Part shown: in pieces, positions 36,556 to 47,300 of the stretch
Layout of the letters: every line of letters starts with the position of its first letter
Numbering within the stretch: the first letter of the stretch is position 1
From: Sphingomonas hankyongi
GTDB taxonomy: Bacteria; Pseudomonadota; Alphaproteobacteria; Sphingomonadales; Sphingomonadaceae
Assembly: GCF_023516575.1 (NCBI RefSeq)
Contig: NZ_JAMGBE010000002.1
Coordinates: forward strand, 708,320-772,319
Direction: 5' to 3'
DNA length: 64,000 nucleotides
Notes under the pieces: model-generated
The model's database searches: none
Seen by the model: only the letters and a program-made list of their open reading frames with translations
What the model was told of the DNA's origin: nothing
Program-made: the position numbers and the translations under genes

Positions 36556-37013
36556 GCCAGACTCGTTCCCGTTCGCGGTCCGCAGCCCGCCTCGCCGCAG
36601 TGCAGGCTCTGTACCAGCACGACATGGAGGGGACTCCAGTTCCGCGTCTGCTCAAAGAGTTCCACGATCATCGCCTTGGCGCGACGATCGAGGACGCGGA
36701 ATATCATGCGGCGGAGCGCGACTTCTTCGACGACATCGTGACAGGCGTCAGCGCGCGCAACGCGGACATCGACGGCTTGATCAGCGGAAGGCTGGCGCAA
36801 GGATGGTCGCTCGAGAGGCTCGACCGTCCGATGCGCGCGATCCTCCGCGCGGGGGCGTACGAGCTCATTGCGCGTCCGGACGTTCCGGTGGGATCGGTCA
36901 TCAGTGAATATGTCGACGTCGCCCACGCCTTTTACGACAAGCGCGAAAGCGGCTTCGTGAATGGTCTTCTCGACGCCATCGCCAAGGAAGCGCGGGCCGC
37001 GAGCGCGGGGTGA
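36552..37013 (+). CDS. nusB: Transcription antitermination factor NusB
   Basis: A 153-residue helical RNA-binding protein: SRSAARLAAVQALYQHDMEG, WSLERLDRPMRAILRAGAYEL and VISEYVDVAHAFYDKRESGFVNGLLD are the diagnostic blocks. It acts with NusE in rRNA antitermination. Coupled upstream and downstream by 4-base overlaps; nusB-thiL order is common in alphaproteobacteria. Confidence 0.97.
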   Translation: MSQTRSRSRSAARLAAVQALYQHDMEGTPVPRLLKEFHDHRLGATIEDAEYHAAERDFFDDIVTGVSARNADIDGLISGRLAQGWSLERLDRPMRAILRAGAYELIARPDVPVGSVISEYVDVAHAFYDKRESGFVNGLLDAIAKEARAASAG

Positions 37014-37975
37014 CGATCGAAGCCCAGTTGATAGCGCGACTGCGGCGGATCGCGAGCGACCCCGCTGCCCGCGGCCTTCTCGACGATGCCGCGCTTCTGG
37101 ACGGACTGGTGATCACGCACGACACGATCGCCGAAGGCGTTCATTTCCTGCCATCGGACCCAGCGGCTAGCGTCGGCTGGAAGCTCGTTGCGGTGAACCT
37201 GTCCGACCTTGCCGCGAAAGGAGCCTCGCCAGCCGGCGCATTGCTGTCGCTGACGATCGGCGCCGACACCGCTTGGGACGATGAATTCCTCACGGGCGTA
37301 GAGCATGCGTGTGAAAGCTACGCGCTGCCGCTCATCGGTGGAGACACGATCGCTCTCCCGCCAGGGGCCACTCGCGTCCTTGGGCTTACGGCCATCGGCC
37401 GGGCGGGCACAAATGTCCCGTCGAGGAGTGGCGCTCGGCCGGGGGACACGCTCTGGGTAGTCGGATCGCTGGGAGATGCCGCGGCAGGCCTTCGGCAGCT
37501 CATTGCCGACTCAAAGGCGCACGGACTCCTCGTCGAATCCTATCGTCGGCCCGTCCCCCAGCTGGGAGCCGGGCAAGTCTTGTCCGAACATGCGACCGCG
37601 ATGATGGACATTTCCGACGGCCTTCTGCTCGACGCCTCGCGTCTCGCGGAGGCCAGCGACTGCGGTGCGGACATCGCACTCGATCTGTTGCCGCTTTCTC
37701 GCGCTTTCGTCGCCGAGGTCGGCCATGACCTCGCCTCCCGACTGTTCGCCGCGACGGGCGGCGACGATTATGCGCTGCTCGCCGCGCTCCCCGCCGAATG
37801 CAATCCTTTAATCCTTCCTTTACCTTCCGGGACGACCATGACCCGCATCGGAACGATGACCGCCGGCAGCCCGGATGTACGGTTGTTCGACGGCGTCGTC
37901 CCGATACCGTTGCCGGAGACGCTTGGTTATGAACATCGCGGCCGTATCGCTTCGCCAGTGGCTGATCGCCCTTAG
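37010..37975 (+). CDS. thiL: Thiamine-monophosphate kinase
   Basis: A 321-residue ATP-dependent kinase making thiamine diphosphate. DDAALLDGLVITHDTIAEGVHFLP, NLSDLAAKGASPAGALLSL, GGDTIALP, MMDISDGLLLDASRLAEAS and ATGGDDYALLAAL match the ThiL/PurM-fold motifs. GTG start overlapping nusB by 4 bases. A 164-base gap to hppA follows and would hold the hppA promoter. Confidence 0.96.
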   Translation: MTIEAQLIARLRRIASDPAARGLLDDAALLDGLVITHDTIAEGVHFLPSDPAASVGWKLVAVNLSDLAAKGASPAGALLSLTIGADTAWDDEFLTGVEHACESYALPLIGGDTIALPPGATRVLGLTAIGRAGTNVPSRSGARPGDTLWVVGSLGDAAAGLRQLIADSKAHGLLVESYRRPVPQLGAGQVLSEHATAMMDISDGLLLDASRLAEASDCGADIALDLLPLSRAFVAEVGHDLASRLFAATGGDDYALLAALPAECNPLILPLPSGTTMTRIGTMTAGSPDVRLFDGVVPIPLPETLGYEHRGRIASPVADRP

Positions 37976-38139
37976 CGGCCTGCTGTCAGGCATGACCGCC
38001 GCTTTGCTCCTCCATTAACTCCGCGCACATTTCCCGCAGGTTGCAAGCTTAGTCCGGGCCTCATAAAGGGGCGCTACTCATCCGGCGGCGCCTTCGCGCC
38101 TGCCGGCCTTTTGTCTGCCGTCCAACGGGGAAAATTAGG

Positions 38140-40263
38140 ATGAACTTGCTTCTGATTGCGATCGCCTGTGGCGTGATCGCCGTCCTCTACGGGATTTTGA
38201 CCAGCCGCCAGGTGCTCGCCTCTCCGGCCGGCAACCAGCGCATGATCGAGGTGTCGGGCGCGATCCAGGAAGGCGCCGCCGCCTACCTTCGTCGTCAATA
38301 CACGACCATTGCCATCGTCGGTGTCGTCGTCGCTGCCGTGATCTTCTTCTTCCTCGGCGGCCTCTCGGCTGCTGCATTCCTGGTTGGGTCGATCCTGTCC
38401 GGCGCGGCGGGCTTCATCGGCATGAACATTTCGGTCCGGTCGAACGTGCGCACGGCCGAAGCGGCTCGTAGCAGCCTTCAGAAGGGCCTTACCGTTGCGT
38501 TCCGCGCAGGTGCGATCACCGGCATGCTCGTTGCCGGCCTTGCCCTCCTCGCGATCTCTGTGCTGTTCTGGTACCTGACCGGCCCCGCCGGTTATGCCCC
38601 GAACGACCGTTCGGTCGTGACGGCCCTCACGGCGCTTGCGCTCGGCGCGTCGCTCGTTTCGATCTTCGCACGTCTCGGCGGCGGTATCTTCACCAAGGCC
38701 GCCGACGTCGGCGCCGACCTTGTCGGCAAGGTCGAAGCCGGAATTCCGGAAGACGATCCACGCAATCCCGCGGTCATCGCCGACAACGTCGGCGACAACG
38801 TCGGTGACTGCGCCGGCATGGCTGCCGACCTGTTCGAGACCTATGTCGTCACCGTCGGCATCACCATGGTGATGGTTGCGCTGCTGGTCGGAGCTGGCGA
38901 CCTGCTCGTGCCGCTCATGACGCTTCCGCTTCTGATCGGCGGCGTGTGCATCATTACGTCGATCATCGGCACCTACATGGTCCGGCTCGGCGCCAAGGGC
39001 TCCATCATGGGCGCTCTCTACAAGGGCTTCTGGACGGCGACCCTGCTCGCGGTGCCGGCGATCTTCGGCGCGGCATGGCTCGCACTCGACGGCAACCTGA
39101 GCCAGACAGTAGCAACCACCAACGGCACCAGCTTCCCGGCGATCAATCTCGTGTGGACGAGCTTCATCGGCCTTGCCGTCACCGCCCTGATCGTCTGGAT
39201 CACCGAATATTACACTGGGACGAACTATCGTCCGGTCCAGTCGATCGCTCGCGCGTCGCAGACGGGCCACGGCACGAATATCATCCAGGGTCTCGCCATC
39301 AGCCTCGAGTCCACGGCGCTTCCGACCGTGGTGATCATCGCCGGCCTGATCGGCAGCTATCAGCTCGCCGGCTTCCTTGGCGTCGCTTTCGCGGCCTCGG
39401 CCATGCTTGCTCTCGCGGGCATGGTCGTCGCGCTGGACGCCTACGGCCCGGTCACCGACAATGCCGGCGGCATCGCCGAGATGTCAGGCCTGGAGGATGA
39501 GGTTCGTCATCGCACCGACGCGCTCGATGCGGTTGGCAACACGACAAAGGCCGTCACGAAGGGCTACGCGATCGGCTCCGCCGGCCTCGCAGCCCTGGTG
39601 CTGTTCGGCGCCTACACCGCCGACCTCCGTGAGTTTGGCAGCCAGATCGGGGTCAGCACCGATCTGGACACTCTGTTCAGCCTCTCGAATCCTTACGTCA
39701 TCGTGGGCCTCCTTCTCGGCGCCCTGCTTCCCTACCTGTTCGGAGCGATGGGCATGACTGCCGTCGGCCGCGCGGGTGGAGCCGTGGTCGAGGAAGTCCG
39801 GGGCCAGTTCCGTGACAATCCGGGCATCATGGATGGCTCCGTACGTCCGGACTATGCCCGCACCGTCGACCTCGTCACCAAGGCCGCGATCCGCGAAATG
39901 ATCATTCCGTCGCTTCTGCCGGTGCTTGCTCCGATCGTCGTCTACTTCGTCATCGGCGCGGTGGGCGGCAAGGAGAACGGCCTGGCGGCAGTCGGCGCGC
40001 TCCTTCTCGGCGTAATCGTCTCCGGCCTGTTCGTCGCTATCTCGATGACCAGCGGCGGCGGGGCATGGGACAACGCCAAGAAGTATATCGAAGACGGCAA
40101 TTACGGCGGCAAAGGCTCTGAGGCGCACAAGGCCGCAGTGACCGGCGACACCGTCGGCGATCCTTACAAGGACACCGCCGGCCCGGCCGTCAATCCGATG
40201 ATCAAGATCACCAACATCGTGGCGCTGCTGCTTCTTGCGGCGCTCGCGGGCGGCGCCCACTAA
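38140..40263 (+). CDS. hppA: Membrane-bound proton-pumping pyrophosphatase
   Basis: A 707-residue protein with about 15-16 membrane segments, coupling pyrophosphate hydrolysis to H+ transport across the cytoplasmic membrane. Substrate motifs are present: [39 protein letters not shown] and [20 protein letters not shown]. The selectivity segment reads GNTTKAV, with Lys about residue 470 where K+-dependent enzymes have Ala, so it should be the K+-independent H+ type. Monocistronic with its own terminator. Confidence 0.97.
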   Translation: MNLLLIAIACGVIAVLYGILTSRQVLASPAGNQRMIEVSGAIQEGAAAYLRRQYTTIAIVGVVVAAVIFFFLGGLSAAAFLVGSILSGAAGFIGMNISVRSNVRTAEAARSSLQKGLTVAFRAGAITGMLVAGLALLAISVLFWYLTGPAGYAPNDRSVVTALTALALGASLVSIFARLGGGIFTKAADVGADLVGKVEAGIPEDDPRNPAVIADNVGDNVGDCAGMAADLFETYVVTVGITMVMVALLVGAGDLLVPLMTLPLLIGGVCIITSIIGTYMVRLGAKGSIMGALYKGFWTATLLAVPAIFGAAWLALDGNLSQTVATTNGTSFPAINLVWTSFIGLAVTALIVWITEYYTGTNYRPVQSIARASQTGHGTNIIQGLAISLESTALPTVVIIAGLIGSYQLAGFLGVAFAASAMLALAGMVVALDAYGPVTDNAGGIAEMSGLEDEVRHRTDALDAVGNTTKAVTKGYAIGSAGLAALVLFGAYTADLREFGSQIGVSTDLDTLFSLSNPYVIVGLLLGALLPYLFGAMGMTAVGRAGGAVVEEVRGQFRDNPGIMDGSVRPDYARTVDLVTKAAIREMIIPSLLPVLAPIVVYFVIGAVGGKENGLAAVGALLLGVIVSGLFVAISMTSGGGAWDNAKKYIEDGNYGGKGSEAHKAAVTGDTVGDPYKDTAGPAVNPMIKITNIVALLLLAALAGGAH

Positions 40264-40285
40264 GCTCCGCGAAATAAGAAAGGGG

Positions 40286-40320
40286 AGCCCCGCCCGGCAC
40301 TGCCGCGGCGGGGCTTTTCT
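40286..40320 (+). terminator. Rho-independent terminator after hppA
   Basis: A 9-bp stem AGCCCCGCC / GGCGGGGCT (40286-40294 with 40307-40315) with a 12-base loop that can pair further, followed by TTTCTTTT. Confidence 0.85.
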
Positions 40321-40350
40321 TTTGCGCGCAGAACGGGTTGAAGCGCTCCC

Positions 40351-41322
40351 ATGGCGCACGCGATCCGAGTTCATGAGATTGGCGGACCCGAAGTCCTCCG
40401 CTGGGAAGAGATAGAGACTGCCGATCCGGGGCCCGACCAGGTCCTGCTACGGCAGGAGGCCGTGGGCCTTAATTTCATCGACGTCTATCATCGGACGGGC
40501 CTGTATCCGCAGCCCTTGCCCTTCACGCCTGGAACGGAAGGGGCCGGCACTGTCGAAAAGGTGGGATCCGACGTAACCCACGTGAAGGTTGGGGATCGCG
40601 TCGCTTATGCGGGCCCGCTGGGCGGCTATGCCGAACAGAGGCTGATCGACGCCGACCGCCTCGTGAAGCTTCCGGATGATATTTCGGCCGAGCAGGCCGC
40701 CGGCATGATGCTCCAAGGGATGACCGCGCAGATGCTGCTGCGGTCCGTCTTTCCAGTTGCCAAGGGGGATACGATCCTCATTCATGCAGCGGCCGGCGGC
40801 GTCGGCCTGATCCTTTGCCAATGGGCATCGGCGATTGGCGCGACAGTTATCGGCACGGTGGGCACGGAAGAAAAGGCCGAGCTCGCGCGCGCACACGGGT
40901 GCGCGCACCCGGTCATTTATTCCAGGCAGGATTTCGTCGTCGAGGTGCAACGCATCACGGATGGAGAGAAGCTTCCGGTCGTCTACGATTCCGTTGGGCG
41001 CGATACATTCATGCGCTCGCTCGACTGCCTGAAGGTGCGCGGTCTGATGGTGAGCTTCGGCCAGTCGTCCGGCTCGGTAGACGCTTTCTCCCCCAACCTG
41101 CTCGCGCAAAAGGGTTCGCTGTACCTCACCCGACCTACGCTGTTTCACTATATCGCGTCGCGCCAACAGCTGGAGCAGTCGGCTAAAGAGCTGTTCGCGG
41201 TAGTATCCAGCGGCAAAGTGAAGATCGAGGTCCAGCAGCGATTTCCGCTGAGAGATGCAGCGGAAGCGCATCGCGCCCTCCAGGCCAGGAAGACGACGGG
41301 ATCGACGATCCTGACGATCTGA
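40351..41322 (+). CDS. NADPH:quinone oxidoreductase (zinc-less MDR family)
   Basis: A 323-residue medium-chain reductase: [24 protein letters not shown], the family signature of quinone reductases, then the nucleotide-binding [14 protein letters not shown] and [10 protein letters not shown]. No structural or catalytic zinc cysteines are seen, as expected for this group. It reduces quinones or enals with NADPH. Stands between two terminator-bounded units. Confidence 0.93.
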   Translation: MAHAIRVHEIGGPEVLRWEEIETADPGPDQVLLRQEAVGLNFIDVYHRTGLYPQPLPFTPGTEGAGTVEKVGSDVTHVKVGDRVAYAGPLGGYAEQRLIDADRLVKLPDDISAEQAAGMMLQGMTAQMLLRSVFPVAKGDTILIHAAAGGVGLILCQWASAIGATVIGTVGTEEKAELARAHGCAHPVIYSRQDFVVEVQRITDGEKLPVVYDSVGRDTFMRSLDCLKVRGLMVSFGQSSGSVDAFSPNLLAQKGSLYLTRPTLFHYIASRQQLEQSAKELFAVVSSGKVKIEVQQRFPLRDAAEAHRALQARKTTGSTILTI

Positions 41323-41395
41323 GCCCGCACCTTCCATTTCAGGAAATCGCAGAGTAAGGCTCCGCGACTTTTTACCACAGAGGAAGAGGGATCTT

Positions 41396-41644
41396 TTGGC
41401 CAAGGAAGAGTTGCTCGAGATGCGCGGCACGGTCGTGGAACTGCTGCCCAACGCCATGTTCCGCGTGCGCCTCGAGAATGGCCATGAGATCCTCGGCCAC
41501 ACTGCGGGGAAGATGCGCAAGAACCGCATCCGCGTTTTGACTGGGGACGAAGTCCTGGTCGAGCTTACGCCCTACGATCTTACGAAGGGGCGCATCACCT
41601 ATCGCTTCATGCCTGGCCGCGGAGGCCCGCCCGGTTATCCCTGA
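41396..41644 (+). CDS. infA: Translation initiation factor IF-1
   Basis: An 82-residue OB-fold protein: [36 protein letters not shown] and [12 protein letters not shown] are unmistakable IF-1 sequence. It has a C-terminal extension of about 10 residues ([11 protein letters not shown]) beyond the common 72. TTG start at 41396 with GAAGAGGGA upstream. Its TGA overlaps the maf ATG by one base, starting a coupled infA-maf-RNase-yacG run. Confidence 0.97.
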   Translation: MAKEELLEMRGTVVELLPNAMFRVRLENGHEILGHTAGKMRKNRIRVLTGDEVLVELTPYDLTKGRITYRFMPGRGGPPGYP

Positions 41645-42216
41645 TGCGGCTGGTACTCGCCTCAGCGAGCCCGCGCCGCGTCGATCTGCTTGCCCGAATT
41701 GGAGTCATTCCTGACGCCATCGTTCCGGCCGAGATCGACGAGAGCGTACCGAAAGGCGAATTACCGAGAGATCATGCGCGGCGGTTGGCCCGAGAAAAGG
41801 CCGAAGCAGTTGCGCGAGCACACCCCGATGCACTGGTCCTGGCAGCGGATACGGTCGTCGCCGTTGGGCGTCGGATCCTGCCCAAGGTTGAAGACGAGGC
41901 CACGCTGCGCGCATGCATGCGGCTGTTATCCGGCCGGCGTCACCGGGTCCTGACTGGCGTTGCGCTTGCGCAGCCGCGGGGGGTGATCCGTGATCGCGTC
42001 GTCGAGACAATGATCGCGATGAAGCAGCTCAGCGACGAAGAGATCGACTATTACACCGGTCACGGAGAGTGGCGCGGAAAGGCCGGCGGCTATGCGTTGC
42101 AGGGCTACGGCGAAGTCTATGTGCGCCAAATCGCGGGTAGCTATTCCAATGTCGTGGGCCTGCCGGTTGCCGAAACCCGCGTGCTCCTGAAATCGGCGGG
42201 CTACCAGCTTGCCTGA
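41644..42216 (+). CDS. maf: Maf family nucleoside triphosphate pyrophosphatase
   Basis: A 190-residue Maf protein: [45 protein letters not shown] and YALQGYGEVYVRQIAGSYSNVVGLP. It hydrolyses non-canonical or excess nucleotides (dTTP/UTP type) and is associated with septum regulation. Overlaps infA by one base and the RNase-like gene by 8 bases. Confidence 0.95.
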   Translation: MRLVLASASPRRVDLLARIGVIPDAIVPAEIDESVPKGELPRDHARRLAREKAEAVARAHPDALVLAADTVVAVGRRILPKVEDEATLRACMRLLSGRRHRVLTGVALAQPRGVIRDRVVETMIAMKQLSDEEIDYYTGHGEWRGKAGGYALQGYGEVYVRQIAGSYSNVVGLPVAETRVLLKSAGYQLA

Positions 42217-43162
42217 ATGGTTGACCGAAGAGGGGGTCGGGGAGACCCGCACGGTGCTGGTCGACGGCGGAGAGATAATCGAGGCTCGCGTCGAGCTGGA
42301 TGATGTCCTCCCCGCGGGCCGAACTCTCGAGGCTCGGCTGATCTCGGTTGGATCGACCGGGCGCAACGCGATCGCTGTGACCGCTGACGGCACGGAGGTC
42401 CTGCTGCCACGAGCGCCCCAAGCAACCGAAGGCTCCACAATCCGGCTCACAGTAACGCGAGCACGCATTCCCGGAAGCGAACCGTGGAAGCGGCCGCTCG
42501 CGCGCCTGGCGGCGGACGAGGAAGCCGCCGTCACCGAACGACCTTCCGCAACTGTGCTCGCGTTCCCGCCTTTGCCTGGTCGTGACCGGCTTGCAGAAGA
42601 GGGCTGGGACGAGCTCCTCGAGCAAGCGAGGAGTGGAGTCGTGCGCTTCGACGGCGGCGAGCTACGAATCTCCCCGACACCAGCGATGACGCTGATCGAC
42701 GTGGACGGTCAACTGCCTCCGACGGAACTCGCGGTCCGCGGCGCGCGGGAAGCAGCCAAGGCGATTCGTCGTCTCGATATCGGAGGTTCGATCGGGATCG
42801 ACCTGCCTACCGTCGGCGACAAGGCGGCGCGCCAGCTTGCCGGGCAGGCGATCGACGACATCCTGCCCAAGCCCTTTGAACGCACAGCAATGAACGGCTT
42901 CGGATTCCTGCAGATCGTCCGACCGCGACGTCGTGCCTCGCTGATCGAGCTGGCGCAGGACCGCGCAGCGTTCGAAGCCCGTGCCCTGCTTAGGCGCGCC
43001 GCGAGCGCGAAGGGCGCAATTCGCCTTGCGGTTCACCCCGCCGTTGCCGCAGCCCTGCGCCAGGACTGGGCCGAAGCCTTGAGCCGCCAAGTTGGCGGCA
43101 TGGTGACCTTGCGGGCCGATCCGACTCTAACCATGTCCGGTGGCTATGCCGAAGCGTCCTAA
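42209..43162 (+). CDS. Short RNase E/G-family protein
   Basis: A 317-residue protein with TTG start. The RNase E/G core is recognisable in [12 protein letters not shown] (equivalent of the DVNSG catalytic block) and [21 protein letters not shown] (equivalent of the RLRDIGGIIVIDF block). It is much shorter than E. coli RNase G (489 residues): the N-terminal S1-like part is divergent and I see no CPxCxG zinc-link. It may be a slimmed ribonuclease typical of this group. Coupled to maf and yacG. Confidence 0.82.
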   Translation: MPEWLTEEGVGETRTVLVDGGEIIEARVELDDVLPAGRTLEARLISVGSTGRNAIAVTADGTEVLLPRAPQATEGSTIRLTVTRARIPGSEPWKRPLARLAADEEAAVTERPSATVLAFPPLPGRDRLAEEGWDELLEQARSGVVRFDGGELRISPTPAMTLIDVDGQLPPTELAVRGAREAAKAIRRLDIGGSIGIDLPTVGDKAARQLAGQAIDDILPKPFERTAMNGFGFLQIVRPRRRASLIELAQDRAAFEARALLRRAASAKGAIRLAVHPAVAAALRQDWAEALSRQVGGMVTLRADPTLTMSGGYAEAS

Positions 43163-43343
43163 CACCAAGGCCTGCCCCCTTTGCGGCAAAGGCGAAGCAC
43201 CGGATCATGCGCCTTTCTGCAGCCGCGGCTGCAAGGACCGCGACCTGCTGAAGTGGCTTGGTGAAGGGTATCGCATCCCCGGGCCCGCCGCAGCCCCTGA
43301 GCTGTCTTCCGGAAGGGTGGACAGCGAGGAGGGCGACGGTTAG
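43146..43343 (+). CDS. yacG: DNA gyrase inhibitor YacG (zinc protein)
   Basis: A 65-residue protein with a four-cysteine zinc site (ACPLCGKG and [17 protein letters not shown]), the hallmark of YacG. It binds GyrB in E. coli and blocks gyrase. ATG 43146 overlaps the end of the RNase-like gene by 17 bases; a GTG two codons earlier is possible. Acidic C-terminal tail. Confidence 0.93.
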   Translation: MPKRPNTKACPLCGKGEAPDHAPFCSRGCKDRDLLKWLGEGYRIPGPAAAPELSSGRVDSEEGDG

Positions 43344-43396
43344 GGAGCCGGCTCGCTTCGCCTGCTGACGCGGCGCAGGCGCTGCCCCTCACGTGG

Positions 43397-43472
43397 GCCC
43401 AGGTAGCTCAGTTGGTAGAGCACGTGACTGAAAATCACGGTGTCGGTGGTTCGATTCCGCCCCTGGGCACCA
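43397..43472 (+). tRNA. tRNA-Phe(GAA)
   Basis: A 76-base cloverleaf with encoded CCA. Acceptor stem GCCCAGG/CCTGGGC, D-loop AGCTCAGTTGGTAGAGC, anticodon stem CGTGA/TCACG with loop CTGAAAA (anticodon GAA at 43430-43432) and T-arm GGTTCGATTCC. It follows yacG by 53 bases and may be read from the same transcript. Confidence 0.98.
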
Positions 43473-43525
43473 TCCTCTTTACAGAGCCTGCTGGCCGCAT
43501 CAGCAATACGTGCTAATCCGCGCGC

Positions 43526-44161
43526 ATGGTTCCCCACCTCTTCGTGATCGACGATTTCCTGCGCAATGCCGACCGGGTTCGCGAAGAAGCACTGACCCTC
43601 AATTATTCGGTCACAGGCCATTTTCCGGGGCTCAATTCTTCCGAAAAGGTGAATATCGAAGGGCTCGACCAGATCGTCTCGATGCTGGTGCGCGAGCCCG
43701 TGCAACCGATGTGGGCAAACGACAATTCACACGCTTGCTGCCGACTGTCCCTCGCCAAGGACGATAGGCCCGGCCGCATCCACGTCGACCAAAGCCATTG
43801 GTCCGGAATACTCTACCTGACCCGTGACGAGGACTGTCGCGGCGGGACGGAGTTCTTCCGTCATAAGCCGACGGGTACCGACCGCGTCCCGATGGACGCC
43901 GAGAGCCTGAAGCGCGCCGGCTATTCGACATATGAGGAGCTTCAGCACGATATTATCGACAAAGACGCGCTCGACCGGTCGAAGTGGGAACATACAATGA
44001 CCGTGCCGATGCGGTTCAATCGACTGGTGCTGCTGCAGCCTCATTACTGGCACACATCCGGCCCTTCCTTCGGCGACAGCGTGGTGAACGGCCGCCTTGT
44101 CTATCTGATGTTCTTCCTGCGCGGCCAACGAAGTTCGGGAGCCGCCGCAGCTGCATCGTAA
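43526..44161 (+). CDS. DUF6445 family protein (2OG-oxygenase-like fold)
   Basis: A 211-residue protein recognised by LFVIDDFLRNADRVREEAL, IHVDQSHWSGILYLT, GGTEFFRH and PHYWHTSGPSFGDS. The spacing of His-x-Asp, then a distal His followed by Arg in NGRLVYLMFFL is the pattern of Fe(II)/2OG oxygenases, although activity has not been shown for DUF6445 as far as I know. These genes often accompany TonB receptors in sphingomonads and caulobacters, as here. No clear ribosome-binding site precedes the ATG. Confidence 0.8.
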   Translation: MVPHLFVIDDFLRNADRVREEALTLNYSVTGHFPGLNSSEKVNIEGLDQIVSMLVREPVQPMWANDNSHACCRLSLAKDDRPGRIHVDQSHWSGILYLTRDEDCRGGTEFFRHKPTGTDRVPMDAESLKRAGYSTYEELQHDIIDKDALDRSKWEHTMTVPMRFNRLVLLQPHYWHTSGPSFGDSVVNGRLVYLMFFLRGQRSSGAAAAAS

Positions 44162-44255
44162 CGCCTATTCGCTCACTGATTTGCCGCCCGCCACAGCATG
44201 TCGGGGTGGTCGGATATGTTGTTTCGGCGCTACACCGATTCAAAAAAGCAACTAC

Positions 44256-44269
44256 ATTCGTCGACGAAT
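44256..44269. promoter_or_regulatory. Perfect palindrome upstream of TonB receptor 2
   Basis: ATTCGTCGACGAAT, a 14-bp perfect palindrome about 86 bases before the receptor start. Its half resembles ATTCGTCGACGGA in the repeats upstream of TonB receptor 1, so it may be a shared operator. Confidence 0.4.
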
Positions 44270-44354
44270 ACTTGCTCCCGGCCAGCCGTAGGAGAAGACA
44301 TACCCCCGTATGCGTGCAGAACGCGCTGCGCGCTTAACAGAGGGGAATGACAGA

Positions 44355-47300
44355 ATGAGGACGACCCTGCGCCAAAGGCTGCTTGCGACCACCCTGCTGG
44401 TCGGTGCGGCTTCCGCAAGCCCTGCATTCGCACAGGAAACGCAATCGCCCGATCCGAACGCACAGCCGCCTAGCGGGCCCGTGGAATCGGCGCCTCTTCC
44501 GTCGGTTTCCGCTCAGGGCGAGCCAGTCGCCCAGGCCGGTGACATCATCATCACCGGTTCGCGCATTCCGCAGCCAAACCTTGAATCGGCAGCACCGGTC
44601 ACGGTCGTGTCCAGCCAGGACATCAAGCTGACCGGCACGACCCGCATCGAGGACGCGCTGAACCAGCTGCCGTCCGTCGGCGCATCGCAAGCTTCCGGCG
44701 TTTCGAACGGCGCCAGCGGCACCGCCGAAGTCGACCTCCGCTATCTCGGTTCGAAGCGCAGCCTCGCGCTGATCAACGGCCGCCGCATGGTCCCGGGCGA
44801 CCCGAACAGCACGACGCAGGCCGCCGACCTCAACCTGATCCCGAGTGCGCTGGTCAAGCGCGTGGAAGTCCTCACCGGCGGCGCCTCGTCGGTGTACGGC
44901 GCGGATGCCGTCGCCGGTGTCGTCAACTTCATCCTCGACACCAATTTCACCGGCATCCGCTTCGACGGAACGATCAGCGGCTATCAGCACCATCAGGACA
45001 ATCCGCTCGTCGGCGAATGCTTCAATGCGCAAGGCAGCGCAGGCTGCACCGCCGCAGGCCAGGAAGTTCACATCAATGACCTTCTTGCTGGTCGCGGATT
45101 CCCAAGCCCGACGGGAAGCGATTGGGGCGGCAGAACGATTGACGGCACCGTGATGCTCGGCTCGGCCTTCGACGACGGTCGGGGGCATGCGGTCGCCTAT
45201 TTCGGCTATCGCAACGTCAAGCCAGTCCTGCAGTCCGATCGTGACTTCAGCGCATGTACAATCCAGCGGTCGGTCAACGGACCATTCCCCTTGGGTGAGG
45301 ACGGACCGAAGTACACGCCCCGCAATCCGCGGTGCGGCGGTTCAGCGACCGCGGCGCCAGGCAACATCCTCGGCTTTCCGTCGTTCGGTCTGACAACCTC
45401 GACCACGATCGCGCTCGGGCCGGGCACAGCTGAACTCGGTCAGAACCTCTTCAACTTCGCGCCGTACAACTATTTCCAGCGGCCGGACGAGAGATACATC
45501 GCGGGTGCATTCGCGGATTATGAGATCAACGACCAGATCAAGCCGTATCTCGAGTTCATGTTCATGGACGACCGCACGCTGGCGCAGATCGCGCCGGGCG
45601 GCGCCTTCCTTGGATCGACGACGTCGATCAACTGCGACAACCCGACGATATCGCCCGACGCGGCCGATCTTCTCTGCGGCGGCGTCGATGCGAACGGAAT
45701 TCCGCTAGACCTCGGCTATCCGAACCTCGTCGGCGGCTTCATCGGCACGTTCCCGGTCGCGATCGGCGCGCCCTACAACACCACGGACAACGGTGTTGGC
45801 GGGACGACCGCGCTTCCATTCATCGACCCCGTCACCGGCCAGCCTTATTACCGCGCGTTCGGCCTGGTTGGCCGGCGCAACGTCGAGGGCGGACCCCGCA
45901 TTGCCGACCTCAAGCACCAGAACTGGCGCGGAGTGCTCGGCACGCGCGGTGATCTCAGCAACGCGTGGTCCTACGATGCCTACTGGCAATATGGCCGCAC
46001 CAATTACGAACAGGTCTACAAGAACGAGTTCTCGCTCGCTCGCTTGACCCGCGCGCTCGACGCGGTGAAGGACCCGCGCGCGACCATTGCAGGTCAGCCG
46101 AATCCGAATTTCGGCCTCCCGGTCTGCCGCTCGGTTCTGACCGGTCAGGATCCGACTTGCGTGCCTTACGATATCTTCGGCGCTGCGCCCTCGCAGGCGT
46201 CGATCAATTACCTGAACGTGTTCGGCGTCATCACCGGTCAGACTTCCGAGCAGATCGCCAACGCGAACTTCACGGGCACGCTGGGCGAATATGGGATCAA
46301 GACGCCTTGGGCCGAAGATGGCGTAGGGATCAACGTCGGCGTCGAGTATCGCCGGGAATCGCTTGAAGTGAATCCGGACCAGTCGTTCCAAACGGGCGAT
46401 CTGACCGGCCAGGGCGCTCCGACGCTTCCAGTTGCCGGCAACTTCCGCGTATGGGAGCTCTTCGGCGAAACCCAGATCCCCATCATCCAGAACTCGTTCA
46501 TGGAAGAGTGGACGATCTCCGCCGGTTATCGTCATTCATGGTACAAGACCCATAACGACCTGGCGCCCGTGGGAACGGACGACAGCAGCACCTACCAGAC
46601 GGATACGTACAAGATCTCGACCGAGATCGCCCCGATCCACGACATCCGGCTGCGCGCTTCGTACAACCGTGCCAGCCGCGCGCCGAACATCCAGGAGCTG
46701 TTCGCGCCTGTGTTCGTCGGATTGGACGGCACCAAGGATCCGTGCTCGGGGCACCCGATCCAGGCGAACGAGTTCGGCTGCTTGGCAAGCGGAGTCGCGC
46801 TCGGCGCTGGTACCCCGGGCAACCCGGCCGGCCAGTATAACGGCCTTCTGGGCGGCAACCCCGACCTGAAGCCGGAGAAGGCAACGACCCGCAGTGCAGG
46901 CATCGTACTGCAGCCGCGCTTTATCCCGCGCTTCTCACTCACCCTCGATTACTGGAACATCAAGGTTAAGGATGCGATCCAGGGACTCGGTGCGGACGCC
47001 ATCCTCACGGCCTGCGTCAATCAGTCGACCAGCGCGACGAACATCTCGCCGGCTTGCGCACTCGTGAACCGTGACCCATCGGGCTCGATCTGGCTGACCC
47101 CAGGAGGTTTCGTCAGCGATCTTCCCGGCAACACCAGCACGATCAAGACGGACGGCTGGGACATCGCCAGCTCCTACAGCTATCGCTTCGACAACTTCCT
47201 GGGCACGCTGTCGGCAAGCTTCCTCGGTACCTATCTCCACAAGTATAAGGTCAATAACGGCCTGACCGAGGAATATGACTGCGCGGGACTCTATGGCCCG

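Noticed and set aside
37929..38018. 29-codon frame MNIAAVSLRQW... ending in front of hppA
   Set aside because: It is very short, overlaps the thiL 3' end, has no ribosome-binding site, and I have no comparative support. It could be a leader peptide, but the evidence is too thin to list.
38074..39270. 398-codon minus-strand frame opposite hppA
   Set aside because: Charged low-complexity product with no motif; hppA on the plus strand is certain.
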